Shown: positions 18,813 through 27,370, numbered from the stretch's first letter. The stretch: DNA of 64,000 nucleotides from CALMEC01 sp964434425 (GCA_964434425.1 CAYSVH010000004.1:62001-126000); one strand, 5' to 3'. The notes: generated by a model not told the origin, from the sequence alone. Translations and numbers: made by a program.

Positions 18813-19942
18813 CGCGGATCCACGGTAGCGGACCGGTCGGCGCGGGCGTTCTCCAGGGCCCGCTGCACCGGTTCGGCGACCACCACCGGAGTGCCCAGGG
18901 CCTCGTACGTCGCACGGGCGGCGGCCCCCAGACGCCGACGCAGGCCGGGATCGTCCGCCAGCGTTCTCAGGGCATCGGCCAGTGCGTCCGCATCACCCGC
19001 CGGCACGAGGAGGCCGTTCTCGCCGTGGAGCAGCACCTCGCGGATGCCCGGAGTGTCGGCGGTCACGACCGGGCGCCCGACGGCCATGGCCTGCCAGACC
19101 TTGTTCGGCACGACGCGGGCCGCCTTCTCACTGGTCCCGAACACGCCGAGGCAGATGGCCGCGTCCGCGATCTCCCCCGCGAGCGCCGGATACGGCACCC
19201 AGGGATCCCAGCGCAGACCGGGCGGGCGGTCCCGATCCAGTTCATCGCGCAGCCATCCGCCGAGCTGGCCGTCGCCGATGATGCGCAGCGGTGGCACGCC
19301 GGCCATCCGGGCGGCGGCCAGCACGGTGTCGACTCCGTGAAGCGGCGACAGCTTCCCGTAGAAGAGCGCCGTGGGATCTCCGTCCGGTGGCGGGGACGGC
19401 GGGAAGAACTCCGGATCCGCGCCCACCGCGGCGACGACGATCTTCCCGGATGGAACGCCGTAGCGCTCGGCGAAGAAGCGTGCGTGGGCCTCCGTGTCGA
19501 CCAGGACGATGTCGGCCAGGCGGAGGGTGGTGCGGTCGATCGCGGCCAAAGCCCGGCCGGCGCGTCTGCCCACCACGCCGCGGTCACCCGAGAGCGTGTC
19601 GTCCAGCGAGATCATCATGTCGGCGACCAGCACCGCCCGCTTGGCGCGCGCCGCGATCCATGCGGGCCCGGCATCCGGTTGGGCCAGGTAGCCCGCAACG
19701 ACGGCGTCGACCCTTCCCGCCCGAGCGGCACCGAACGGCATGGTCGCCCAGGCCGCGAGCCAGCGCAGACCGGTCGCCGCGAGGGACAGCGGACGAAGCC
19801 CGCCCGCGAGCTTGTGGGTGCTGCGCTCGAAGACGGCGCGATGGCACTCCACCACCTCCACTCCCCGTTCGCGGAGACCCGCGATCAGGACGCGCGTCCG
19901 GGGGTAGTCGCGCTCGTAGGTGCCCAGCCACATGACCTTCAT
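18809..19942 (-). CDS. Glycosyltransferase, GT4-like family
   Basis: 377 residues with two Rossmann-like domains. The C-terminal half holds TALFYGKLSPLHGVDTVL, the RIIGDGQL strand and a KVWQAMAVGRPVVTADTPG donor-binding motif of GT4 enzymes, followed by HGENGLLVPAGD. Cytoplasmic. Translationally coupled to the methyltransferase downstream. Probably transfers sugar to a cell-envelope acceptor; donor and acceptor are unknown. Confidence 0.8.
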   Translation of the reverse strand: MKVMWLGTYERDYPRTRVLIAGLRERGVEVVECHRAVFERSTHKLAGGLRPLSLAATGLRWLAAWATMPFGAARAGRVDAVVAGYLAQPDAGPAWIAARAKRAVLVADMMISLDDTLSGDRGVVGRRAGRALAAIDRTTLRLADIVLVDTEAHARFFAERYGVPSGKIVVAAVGADPEFFPPSPPPDGDPTALFYGKLSPLHGVDTVLAAARMAGVPPLRIIGDGQLGGWLRDELDRDRPPGLRWDPWVPYPALAGEIADAAICLGVFGTSEKAARVVPNKVWQAMAVGRPVVTADTPGIREVLLHGENGLLVPAGDADALADALRTLADDPGLRRRLGAAARATYEALGTPVVVAEPVQRALENARADRSATVDPR

Positions 19943-20027
19943 CGTTGACGTGGGACGACGCAGGGTGCCTCCCGATGCGGTGGGTGGCGATCGGTGATCC
20001 CGGTGAGAACCGGTGCCGAACCGACGA

Positions 20028-20079
20028 TCACCCCGACCGTCGCCGGTTGGGCGTGGAGAACCGGCGACGGTCGGGGTGA
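20028..20079 (-). terminator. Strong hairpin downstream of the cyclophilin gene
   Basis: Perfect 21-bp stem pairing 20028-20048 with 20059-20079 around a 10-nt loop. It follows the cyclophilin stop at 20118 on the minus strand. No clear U tract. Confidence 0.75.
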
Positions 20080-20117
20080 CGATCGAACGGGACGCCGACC
20101 GCCACCATCCGATGGGA

Positions 20118-20615
20118 TCATCCCTCGGTGATCGTCACCGAGTTGATGGTCACCGGGGTCGTGGGACGGTCCCCGCGGTCGGTTGCCGTAACACCGATCG
20201 CGTCGACCACGTCCTGACCGGATATGACCACACCGAAGTTGGTGTGGTTGCCGTCCAGCCACGGGGTGGAGTCGGCGGTCACGATGAAGAACTGGCTACC
20301 GTTGGTGTTGGGGCCGGCGTTCGCCATGGCGAGCGAGCCCTTGACCAGCTTGTGGTCGTTGATCTCATCGGCGAACTTGTAGCCCGGTCCACCGGTGCCG
20401 ATGCCGTCGGGGCATCCGCCCTGGATCATGAAGTCCTTGATCACACGGTGGAAGATGAGGCCGTCGTAGAAGCCGGCCTTGGCGAGCCCGACGAAGTTGC
20501 CCACGGTCTGGGGTGAATCCGCCGCGAAGAGCTCGACGGTGAAGCTGCCCTCGCTGGTGTCAAAGGTGGCGGTGTAGGTCGTACCCGTGTCGGCCGGGGG
20601 TGGAAGGGTCGGCAT
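20118..20615 (-). CDS. Peptidyl-prolyl cis-trans isomerase, cyclophilin type (cytoplasmic)
   Basis: 165 residues from ATG 20615 with AAGGAG six bases upstream. The cyclophilin core is complete: FHRVIKDFMIQGGCPDG (catalytic Arg), GSLAMANAGPNTNGSQFFI and LDGNHTNFGVV. No signal peptide, so a cytoplasmic foldase, unlike the lipoprotein cyclophilin at 26596-27348. Ends at the strong hairpin terminator. Confidence 0.9.
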   Translation of the reverse strand: MPTLPPPADTGTTYTATFDTSEGSFTVELFAADSPQTVGNFVGLAKAGFYDGLIFHRVIKDFMIQGGCPDGIGTGGPGYKFADEINDHKLVKGSLAMANAGPNTNGSQFFIVTADSTPWLDGNHTNFGVVISGQDVVDAIGVTATDRGDRPTTPVTINSVTITEG

Positions 20616-20780
20616 TCGTGGCTCCTTGTGCGCTTGCGACCCGGGGAGCCTAGCGAGCGGGGACGGTGAGAACGCGATCGTGGCACGGTGCCGCCAGCCT
20701 CCGGGAACGGAACGCATCGAGCCGGGGAGCAGCCGAGCGGCGCTCAGTCGCGAACCATCCGAGCAGGAGACACGGGGACC

Positions 20781-20960
20781 TCATTTTCCGCTCATGTCCC
20801 AGGCGCGTAGTGTCATCTTCCCCCGATCACCGACCAGCGGAGAGGACATCACCCGCGCCTCGGCGATCTCGGGGACGGTGAGTTCGGCCACGGCGGCGAG
20901 GGAAAGCACCTCACGCTGCCGCGGGCGCATCCGAGCGTGGGACGCCGCCAGACGCGCCAT
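20781..20960 (-). pseudogene. Remnant of a sigma-70 region 4 domain
   Basis: MARLAASHARMRPRQREVLS followed by LAAVAELTVPEIAEARV looks like the start of an ECF sigma region 4; the normal recognition helix (GVSxGTVKSRLxRA) is then replaced by unrelated sequence and the frame stops. No region 2 is found upstream. The rest of 20616-21111 shows nothing else. The relic reading is an inference. Confidence 0.35.
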
Positions 20961-21097
20961 CACCCCGCATTGGTCGCCACCGACCCGGATCGTTTCACCC
21001 TCCTGATCTGCCACCGCTTCCGTACGAACGCCGTTCCGAACGACCCGAGCGGCGGGGTGACGCACCCGGCGATGATGAAGGAGTCGGCCGCCACGAC

Positions 21098-21103
21098 TAA
21101 TCT
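21098..21103 (+). promoter_or_regulatory. Leaderless -10 element (TAATCT)
   Basis: TAATCT ends eight bases before the GTG start at 21112; no ribosome binding site lies between. Confidence 0.45.
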
Positions 21104-21111
21104 CCCGCCCC

Positions 21112-22203
21112 GTGAGCCTGCCCTCGTTCGTTCCGCGGCGACGCGTCGCAACCGTCGCCGCCGCCCTCGTCTGCCTGGCCGCGGGCGCCTCCGTCGTCGC
21201 CACGCCCGACACGGCTCAGGCCATCCGCGGCTATCCCGCCGTGAAGCTCCCCGACTCGGCGGCTCCCGCTCCCATGCGCCGCACCGTCGAACGGGTCAAC
21301 GCCTGGTGGGTCCGCAACCGCACCTTCGTCCCCTGCGCCGGATGCATGGTGCGCCCGCCCGGCTCATCCATCCTCTGGACCTACTACCGGGGTCAGGGGC
21401 TCTACCCCAACTGGGTGCGCGCGGCACGCGACATCCTGCGCATGCGCATCCGGGGCAACACACCCGCGCTTCGCCGTGGAACGGCCGAGATCATGGCGGC
21501 CACCCACGTCCGCCGGCTGCCCAACGGCGTCCGCGTCCGCACCATCCGTTCGTCGTACACCGCACCCGACGGTGAGCGCGCGCCGTGGCGGGACGCCATG
21601 GGCTCCGGCCTGGTGCTCACGCTCATCATCCCGGCTCTGCCCGACCGGCCAACCACCGCCCAGAGCGAACGTGCCCGCACGCAGGCCCGCGAGATGCTGA
21701 ACTCCTTCGGCGTCGACTACCGAAGCGGCGGGCTCATGGCACCCGGACCGGGCCGCGGCCTCTGGTACCTGGAATACGCATACGCCAACGGCGACCGCAT
21801 GCGCGTCCTCAACGGCTTCGTGCAGGCCATCGTGAGCCTCCACCGGTTCCAGGGACAGGCCGACACCCTCGGCAGGACCGACCCCGAGTGGTACCCCCTG
21901 CGCGACCTCGCTCAGGACCTCGTGAAACGCGGGACCATCGAGATGGTCCGCAACCTGCACCGGTACGACAACGGCGACGGATGGTCGAAGTACAGCCTCA
22001 CCCGTCCCGGCCGGGCCCCGCAGGTGTACCACACCTACCACCTGCAGCTCCTGGCGCGGCTCGAGGTCGTCCCGTATCTCCCGGCCAACCACCGCCGCAT
22101 CATCACCCACTACCGGGAACGCTGGGGAGGGAAGGCCCTCACCGCCAACGAACGGCTCCTGCCGGAGCCGCTGCAGCGGGACCGGATGCCGGCCGTCCCG
22201 TAG
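21112..22203 (+). CDS. Secreted D-glucuronyl C5-epimerase C-terminal-domain protein
   Basis: 363 residues from GTG 21112. A signal peptide (Arg-rich n-region, VATVAAALVCLAAGASVVA, cleavage near DTAQA) is followed by a helical toroid-like domain. Features of the C5-epim_C family are visible: MGSGLVLTLIIPAL, a YLEYAYANGDRMRVLNGFVQ segment, and RYDNGDGWSKYSL plus YHTYHLQLL near the C-terminus. In animals this domain epimerises glucuronate to iduronate in heparan; bacterial relatives act on uronate polymers or are uncharacterised. A pair of Cys (CAGC) near residue 75 may form a disulfide. Stands alone, followed by tRNA-Gly. Confidence 0.6.
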   Translation: MSLPSFVPRRRVATVAAALVCLAAGASVVATPDTAQAIRGYPAVKLPDSAAPAPMRRTVERVNAWWVRNRTFVPCAGCMVRPPGSSILWTYYRGQGLYPNWVRAARDILRMRIRGNTPALRRGTAEIMAATHVRRLPNGVRVRTIRSSYTAPDGERAPWRDAMGSGLVLTLIIPALPDRPTTAQSERARTQAREMLNSFGVDYRSGGLMAPGPGRGLWYLEYAYANGDRMRVLNGFVQAIVSLHRFQGQADTLGRTDPEWYPLRDLAQDLVKRGTIEMVRNLHRYDNGDGWSKYSLTRPGRAPQVYHTYHLQLLARLEVVPYLPANHRRIITHYRERWGGKALTANERLLPEPLQRDRMPAVP

Positions 22204-22272
22204 GGTGGGATCGCGGAGCGACGCCGCGCGCCGGTCGGCCGCCGGGGTGTCTGGTACCGTTCCAACCCGCGT

Positions 22273-22345
22273 GCGGACGTAGCTCAGCTGGTAGAGCGCG
22301 AGCTTCCCAAGCTTGAGGTCGCGGGTTCGAGCCCCGTCGTCCGCT
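22273..22345 (+). tRNA. tRNA-Gly (anticodon CCC)
   Basis: Acceptor GCGGACG/CGTCCGC, D arm GCTCAGCTGGTAGAGC, anticodon arm CGAGCTTCCCAAGCTTG with anticodon CCC, T arm GCGGGTTCGAGCCCCGT. CCA is not encoded. An integrase relic lies immediately at its 3' side. Confidence 0.95.
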
Positions 22346-22355
22346 TCGCGCGAAT

Positions 22356-22380
22356 CGCCTGCATATCAGGCGGTTTTCTT
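22356..22380 (+). terminator. Rho-independent terminator after tRNA-Gly
   Basis: CGCCTG-CATAT-CAGGCG hairpin followed by GTTTTCTT, starting about 10 bases after the tRNA 3' end. Confidence 0.7.
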
Positions 22381-22623
22381 GGCCTGCGGGTGGGCGGCGA
22401 GGTCGACGACGTTCCCCGTATCGCACTTTGATCGCACATCAGGTTCCGGGTTGCGGGCTTCGGTGATGGCGTCGTTCATCGAGATGTTCCGTCTCAGTCC
22501 CTTGATGATGTGGCCGTACGTGTCCTCCAGCAGCGGGAGGGAGCGGTGCCCCATCTGGTCGGCGACGATGAACCTGCCGCACCCCTCGTGCAGCAGGAGT
22601 GACGCGAACGTGTGCCAGAGCAT
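22366..22623 (-). pseudogene. C-terminal relic of a tyrosine integrase
   Basis: The frame keeps the integrase C-terminal core: HTFASLLLHEGCGRFIVADQ (box II His side), MGHRS and the nucleophile Tyr in LLEDTYGHI. The rest of the catalytic domain, the N-terminal domains and the usual Arg before HTFASLL (here Trp) are missing. Its stop lies 20 bp from the 3' end of tRNA-Gly, the position of the int gene of an element that once used this tRNA as attB. Confidence 0.75.
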
Positions 22624-22808
22624 GGGAGTTCGACGGGCCGCTGTCGTTCGCGAACGGGCTCATGGTCCTGGATCTCTCGACCGATTCCGCACGCGTGGCG
22701 ATGGACGAGGCGCACTTCACCGCCGGGAACGACGGGGTGCTCGTCCGACGCGAGGAGCATGACCTCGCCACCGGCTCCGCCGCCGACCCTCCGCCACCCG
22801 CTCGCTAG
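22599..22808 (+). pseudogene. Possible C-terminal gene fragment
   Basis: The plus-strand frame contains about 50 residues that look like ordinary coding sequence (WEFDGPLSFANGLMVLDLST, then DEAHFTAGNDGVLVRREE) ending at 22808. It lacks a credible start and overlaps the integrase relic at its 5' side, as if a host gene had lost its 5' part when the element was deleted. Family not recognised. Confidence 0.3.
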
Positions 22809-24067
22809 CCGTGCGCGTGACCGGCGTGCGGGTCGATCTCCTCGGCATCCACATTCGTCGCCATTACCGCCGCCAGAGCCGTTGTGATCGGCATGGCCGC
22901 CATGAGACCGATGGATCCGACGAGGGTGCCGACGATCTGCGACGCGACGTTCTCTCCGTTGATCGCCTGGATGGCCGACACGTCGACGACGGTGAACACC
23001 AGGAGCGTGGGAAGGCTCGCGCCCACGTAGGCCAGGACGAGCGTGTTCACCGTCGCGGTGATGTGATCCCGCCCCACCGCGAGGGCCCGGGTGAACAGCT
23101 GACCGAAGCCCAGCGCCGGGTTCGCATGGCGCAGCGCCAGCACCGTCGACGCCTGACTTACTGTCACATCGTCAAGAACACCGAGTGCGGCGATCACGAT
23201 CCCCGCCAGCAGAAGCCCCTGGATGGAGATCGTGGAGCTCGTCGCGGAGAGATATCCGGAGGCCTCGTCGCTGAAGCCGGTGAGGCGCGCGAAGTTGGTG
23301 AAGATCACCGCCAGGGCCACGGTGATACCGAGGCTCGCCGCGGTGCCCAGCGTCGCGGCGATCGTGGTGAGCCCCCAGCCGTGCGCCAGGGGGATGGTGA
23401 GGAACATGACGGCCAGCGCGGCGGTGCAGGCCACCAGCACGGCGTTGTGCCCCCCGAGCAGACCGGGCACGAGGTAGGTGAGTACCACGACCAGGCTCAG
23501 CCCGAGGCCCAGCAGAGCACGCGCCCCCTTGAAGCGCCCGGCCACCAGCACGATGCCGGCGAACAGGAGCGCCAGGACCAGGAGCGGCACACGCCGGTCG
23601 AAGTCGCTGAACGACCACCGTTCGACCTCCACGCCCGCGATGGGACCGAGGCTCTCCTCCGGGGTCTCGATCACACGGATCCGGTCGCCCGCCGAGATGG
23701 CGATGTCCTGGTGAAGGGCGCCGCCCACCGAGACGGACCCGATGTCGCCGCGCGAATCGCCCTCCTCGACGGTGAAGGTGACGCGACGGCACCCCTCCAC
23801 GCCGGGTGACCCGCAGGCCTCCTCCTCCACCCGGGTGACCGTCGCGAGAACGGTGTCGAGGCTCTGCCCGGACGGTGACGCGATCTCGCGCCCGCCGGGC
23901 CACGTGACGATCAGGGTGACGAGCGTGGCCAGCGCCAGGCAGATGACGAGGGCACCCAGCATGCGGGGCAGCGGGTGCGGTTCGTCCGGGTCCCGGTCAA
24001 GCGCGTGGTCGTGTTGTGGGGCCGGTTCGTCGGTCAAGGGGATCCGCGTTCGGGATGGGCTCGGCAC
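22805..24067 (-). CDS. YibE/F-family membrane protein
   Basis: 420 residues. One N-terminal TM helix (about 37-55), then an extracytoplasmic beta-rich domain (about 60-150) with two Cys, and seven or so TM helices. The family motif region LGVLDDVTVSQ and the RDHITATVNTLVLAYVG segment are present. The C-terminus ends with a His-rich tail (DPHAGHAHG) that could bind metal. The function of YibE/F proteins is not established; they are found in many Gram-positives. GTG start at 24067 lies inside a perfect palindrome. Confidence 0.8.
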   Translation of the reverse strand: MPSPSRTRIPLTDEPAPQHDHALDRDPDEPHPLPRMLGALVICLALATLVTLIVTWPGGREIASPSGQSLDTVLATVTRVEEEACGSPGVEGCRRVTFTVEEGDSRGDIGSVSVGGALHQDIAISAGDRIRVIETPEESLGPIAGVEVERWSFSDFDRRVPLLVLALLFAGIVLVAGRFKGARALLGLGLSLVVVLTYLVPGLLGGHNAVLVACTAALAVMFLTIPLAHGWGLTTIAATLGTAASLGITVALAVIFTNFARLTGFSDEASGYLSATSSTISIQGLLLAGIVIAALGVLDDVTVSQASTVLALRHANPALGFGQLFTRALAVGRDHITATVNTLVLAYVGASLPTLLVFTVVDVSAIQAINGENVASQIVGTLVGSIGLMAAMPITTALAAVMATNVDAEEIDPHAGHAHG

Positions 24068-24080
24068 GACATTCGTGCCG
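24062..24080. promoter_or_regulatory. 19-bp palindrome over the YibE/F gene start
   Basis: CGGCACGA-CAT-TCGTGCCG is a perfect inverted repeat covering the GTG start codon. Likely an operator, or a translation-blocking hairpin in the RNA. Confidence 0.45.
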
Positions 24081-24202
24081 CACCGGCGCAGTCCTGTCGG
24101 CGTCGGGCGCGCCGCGACATGCGATGCGCGTGGCGCCGGCCAGGTCCGACGGTGGCCACGGAGCCCTCGCTCCGCGACGCGAACGTGGACGCCGGCCGCC
24201 CA

Positions 24203-25075
24203 TCAGGCGTCGCCGGGCACCATCCGCTTCACGACCCGGGCCGGGTTGCCCACGGCGACGACCCGGGCCGGGAGATCCCGGACCACGACGGATCCGGCAC
24301 CCACCACCGTGTCGTCACCGATGGTGATCCCCGGGAGCACGACGACACCGCCGCCGAGCCACACGTTGTCGCCGATCACGATCGGCTCGGCCGCCTCCCA
24401 CCCCGCGCGGCGCAGCAGAGGATCGACCGGATGTGTGGGCGTGAGCAGCTGGACGTTCGGGCCGATCTGGACGTCGTCGCCGATCGTGATCGGTGCGACA
24501 TCGAGGGCCGTCAGGCCGAGGTTCACGAAGCAGTGCGAACCGATGGTGATGTGGGATCCGTAGTCGCAGTGGAAGGGCGGGCGGATGACGGTGCCCACGC
24601 CGATCCCCGCCAGACGCTCCTCGAGGAGGACGCGACGCCCCGCCTCGTCCTCCGGAGCCGACGTGTTGTAGGCGACCTCGAACCGGCGGGCGCGGAGCGC
24701 ATCGTCGTGGAGTTCGGAATCGTCGGCCCGGTACAGGTCGCCACTGCGCATGCGTTCCTTCGACGTGCGGCCGTCGTCCTCCGGCGGATCCGGACGGCGA
24801 TGGAACTCGATGAGGAAGCGGGCATCCACCTCGGGCTCCACGTGGTGGAAGACCTGTGGCTCGATGACGAGCGTGTCGCCGTGGGCGAGGTCGACCGATC
24901 CGCGGTCGGTCTCCTCCCAGACGAAACGGAGCGCCCCGGCCAGCATCCGAAGCCGCCCCCATGAGCCGGCCCCGATCCGATGGGCGCGAAGCAGGCCGTC
25001 CGGCACCGTATCGGTGTCGAACTCCCGGGTGGTGCGCGTGATCGCCAGACCGGCGGGAAGCTCTCCGTGATCCAT
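24203..25075 (-). CDS. DUF1971 cupin fused to a hexapeptide acetyltransferase
   Basis: 290 residues. Residues 1-95 match DUF1971/TehB-like cupins (LPAGLAITRTTREFDTDTVP, then VWEETDRGSVDLAHGDTLVI, FHHVEPEVDARFLIEF). Residues about 105-285 are a maltose/galactoside O-acetyltransferase: an N-terminal Mac domain (RMRSGDLYRADDSEL) and a left-handed beta helix with HCFVNLGLTALDV, a THP motif for the catalytic His, and AAEPIVIGDNVWLGGGVVVL. Uses acetyl-CoA to acetylate a sugar or similar acceptor. The fusion is unusual; DUF1971 normally occurs alone or with TehB. Confidence 0.8.
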   Translation of the reverse strand: MDHGELPAGLAITRTTREFDTDTVPDGLLRAHRIGAGSWGRLRMLAGALRFVWEETDRGSVDLAHGDTLVIEPQVFHHVEPEVDARFLIEFHRRPDPPEDDGRTSKERMRSGDLYRADDSELHDDALRARRFEVAYNTSAPEDEAGRRVLLEERLAGIGVGTVIRPPFHCDYGSHITIGSHCFVNLGLTALDVAPITIGDDVQIGPNVQLLTPTHPVDPLLRRAGWEAAEPIVIGDNVWLGGGVVVLPGITIGDDTVVGAGSVVVRDLPARVVAVGNPARVVKRMVPGDA

Positions 25076-25286
25076 GTGCCGGTTCCTATCAGGTCGGCGG
25101 GCGGCGGCCGCTGGGTAGTGTGCGCGTCATGACAACCGACAGGGCCCCTCGTTCCCGGGTGACCGTCGCGACGTGCCCGGACGATCGGCCGACCGGGCCG
25201 CGGCCCCGCCGATCGCGATGCCGGGGTGAGCGCGGGCGACCGGTACCTCGCACGCACCGCCGCCTCACCGACACCGGGGAGGTCCG

Positions 25287-26075
25287 ATGAGGATCGGCAG
25301 AAGGATTCTCATCGCCGTCGCGGTGCTCGTGATCGCGCTGATCGGGACCATCGCCTGGTTCGTCTGGCCACGCGGCACCACCCCGCTCACCGAGGACGAC
25401 GCCCTCGACGACTTCCGTCGACGGTCCACGGGCACGCTGACCGACAGCGGACCACGGGGTGCGAGACCCGCCGTCGGCGTCTACCGGTACTCGGCCGAGG
25501 GGAACGAGCGCGTCAAGTTCGGTCCCCTGCCGACGGAGACCCGCACGATCCCCGCGACCATCACCGCGAGCGTCGTCCACCCCGACGACCGGTGCTTCAC
25601 CTTCGGCGTCAACTTCTTCGCCGAGCACACCGAGGAGACCCGGTACTGCGCCGCGGGCGATGGATCACTCACGCTGGACGAGCACCTGAAGCACCAGACC
25701 ATCGGGGCCATCTCGCACACCGCCACGATGCGATGCGACCCCGCCGTCGTGCTCCCGGCGTCCACGCCCAGCGTCCCGATCCGGTGTGAGCTGGGACTCT
25801 CCGGCGCGCCGATCGGCGTGGACGCGACGCTCACGGGCACCGCCACGCGGCGACCGGATCGCATGATGCGGATCGGACGCTCCACGGTGTCCGTCTCGCC
25901 GGTCACGGTGAGTTTCACCCTCGGGGGCGATCTGACCGGCACGTGGACCGAGACCACCTGGTTCACCGAGGACCGGTTGCCCGCACGCATCGACCGGCGC
26001 CTCTCCCTCCGCGGGCCGGCCACCTTCACCGAGTCGTCCCGGCTGACCCTGCTCGACCTCACGCCGACGACCTGA
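25287..26075 (+). CDS. Membrane-anchored hypothetical lipid-binding-like beta protein
   Basis: 262 residues from ATG 25287 with GGGAGG five bases upstream. A single N-terminal TM helix (IGRRILIAVAVLVIALIGTI) anchors an extracytoplasmic domain rich in Thr and beta strands with three Cys (RCFTF, RYCAA, IRCEL, also MRCDP). No catalytic motif. The intergenic region 25076-25286 also holds a 33-codon frame at 25130 with a TAGTGT box seven bases upstream, of doubtful coding status. Confidence 0.6.
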   Translation: MRIGRRILIAVAVLVIALIGTIAWFVWPRGTTPLTEDDALDDFRRRSTGTLTDSGPRGARPAVGVYRYSAEGNERVKFGPLPTETRTIPATITASVVHPDDRCFTFGVNFFAEHTEETRYCAAGDGSLTLDEHLKHQTIGAISHTATMRCDPAVVLPASTPSVPIRCELGLSGAPIGVDATLTGTATRRPDRMMRIGRSTVSVSPVTVSFTLGGDLTGTWTETTWFTEDRLPARIDRRLSLRGPATFTESSRLTLLDLTPTT

Positions 26076-26110
26076 CGCACCCCACACCACGCCTCCGTGG
26101 CACCACTCAT

Positions 26111-26566
26111 CTAGTGGTGGTACGGATGCCCCGCCGCGATGGCGAGACCCCGGTAGATCTGCTCGGCGAGGACCACCCGCGCCAGCTGGTGGGGCAGCGT
26201 CAGTGGCCCCAGGGACAGGCGCTCATCGGCCCGCCGAAGAAGGTCGGGCGCCAGGCCGGCGGCGCCGCCGATGAGCAACGTGGTCGGACGCGGAACCTCC
26301 AGACGGGTGGCCAACCATGCGGCGAACGCCTCGCTCGACCGCGGCGCGCGCCCCTCCGGAGTGAGTGCGACGACCCACGCCCCGTCGATGATCCGTTCCG
26401 CCATGCGCCCGCCCTCACGGCGATGGACCTGGTCCTCGCCGTGCTGGAGCGGCTCGGACGCGACCTCGTCGACACGGAACGCGACGCGGTCGGCCACCCG
26501 CCCCTCGTACTCCGCCGCGGCGTCCGCGTGAGGGGGACGGATCCCACCCACGCAGACGACCTGCAG
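26111..26566 (-). CDS. rlmH: 23S rRNA (pseudouridine1915-N3)-methyltransferase RlmH
   Basis: SPOUT methyltransferase acting on pseudouridine 1915 in helix 69 of 23S rRNA. VVALTPEGRAPRSSEAFAAW, LLIGGAAGL, LSLGPLTLPHQLARVVLAEQ and IYRGLAIAAGHPYHH form the complete SAM-binding knot. The family's first beta strand (LQVVCVGGI) is present in frame only if translation begins at a CTG at 26566; the first canonical start, GTG 26551, would delete it. It overlaps the stop of the upstream cyclophilin gene region closely (26596), so coupling is likely. Confidence 0.88.
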   Translation of the reverse strand: MQVVCVGGIRPPHADAAAEYEGRVADRVAFRVDEVASEPLQHGEDQVHRREGGRMAERIIDGAWVVALTPEGRAPRSSEAFAAWLATRLEVPRPTTLLIGGAAGLAPDLLRRADERLSLGPLTLPHQLARVVLAEQIYRGLAIAAGHPYHH

Positions 26567-26595
26567 GCGCGGAGCGGCGGTCTGGCGTGCCTTCC

Positions 26596-27348
26596 CTACT
26601 GCTCGACCCTGGCCGAGATGATCCAGACGGGCTGGCTGGGCGGGCCATCGGTGATCGCGAGGTCGGCGATGTTCTGGATCGTCTTCAGCGAACGGGGATC
26701 GGTCGCCCGGCCCAGGATGCCGTAGTCGGGCTGCATCGAGAGAGACGCGGCGCCGTTCTCGGAACTGACGACGAAGAACTGCGACCCGCTGGCACCCGCG
26801 GGGGCCGTGGGCGTCTTCGCCATGGCGACGTCACCGAGCCTGTACTCATAGCCCTGCGGTACCGGGCCGACCACCTCGTAGCCGGGTCCGCCGCTGCCGT
26901 TGCCGTCGGGGGCGCCGCCCTGGAGGACGAAGTCGGGAACGACGCGGTGGAAGCTCAGACCGTCGTAGAACCCCTTGCTCGCCAGGAACGCGATCGAGTT
27001 CGGGATGGGTCCGCCGGCCTCCCGGTCGAGCTCGATGGTGAGCGGACCGCAGGAGGTCTCCATGATGAGCGTCGCCGGTCCGGGCGTGAGGACGTCCTCG
27101 GCCTTCTCGAACTGCTCCTTCTGACCGGGGTCGGGCTGCTGGTCGGCGGAGAGGCACCCCTGGGCGGGGGCGGTCTGCGTCGGGGTCCGCGACTCGGTCA
27201 CGGACGTGGTGTCCGTGACGACCGGGGTGGTGTCCGCAGCCGTGCCCGTTGCGTCGGTCTCCGAATCACCACCGCCGCATCCGGCGATGACCAGCATCGA
27301 TGCGATCACCGCGGTGGTGCACATCCATCCACGTCGTCCTACTCCCAC
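26596..27348 (-). CDS. Lipoprotein peptidyl-prolyl isomerase, cyclophilin type
   Basis: 250 residues from GTG 27348 (GGAGGG upstream). Signal peptide with lipobox VIAGC at residue 23, a Thr-rich linker to about residue 65, then a cyclophilin domain: FHRVVPDFVLQGGAPDGNGS, VAMAKTPTAPAGASGSQFFV. Anchored outside the membrane, probably a secreted-protein foldase. Second cyclophilin of the window. Confidence 0.88.
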   Translation of the reverse strand: MGVGRRGWMCTTAVIASMLVIAGCGGGDSETDATGTAADTTPVVTDTTSVTESRTPTQTAPAQGCLSADQQPDPGQKEQFEKAEDVLTPGPATLIMETSCGPLTIELDREAGGPIPNSIAFLASKGFYDGLSFHRVVPDFVLQGGAPDGNGSGGPGYEVVGPVPQGYEYRLGDVAMAKTPTAPAGASGSQFFVVSSENGAASLSMQPDYGILGRATDPRSLKTIQNIADLAITDGPPSQPVWIISARVEQ

Positions 27349-27370
27349 AGAGCCCTCCTGTCGATGCGCC

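Noticed and set aside
25130..25231. 33-codon plus-strand frame with a TAGTGT box upstream
   Set aside because: Very short, Arg/Pro-rich and without relatives recognised; kept only as a note in the neighbouring gene entry.
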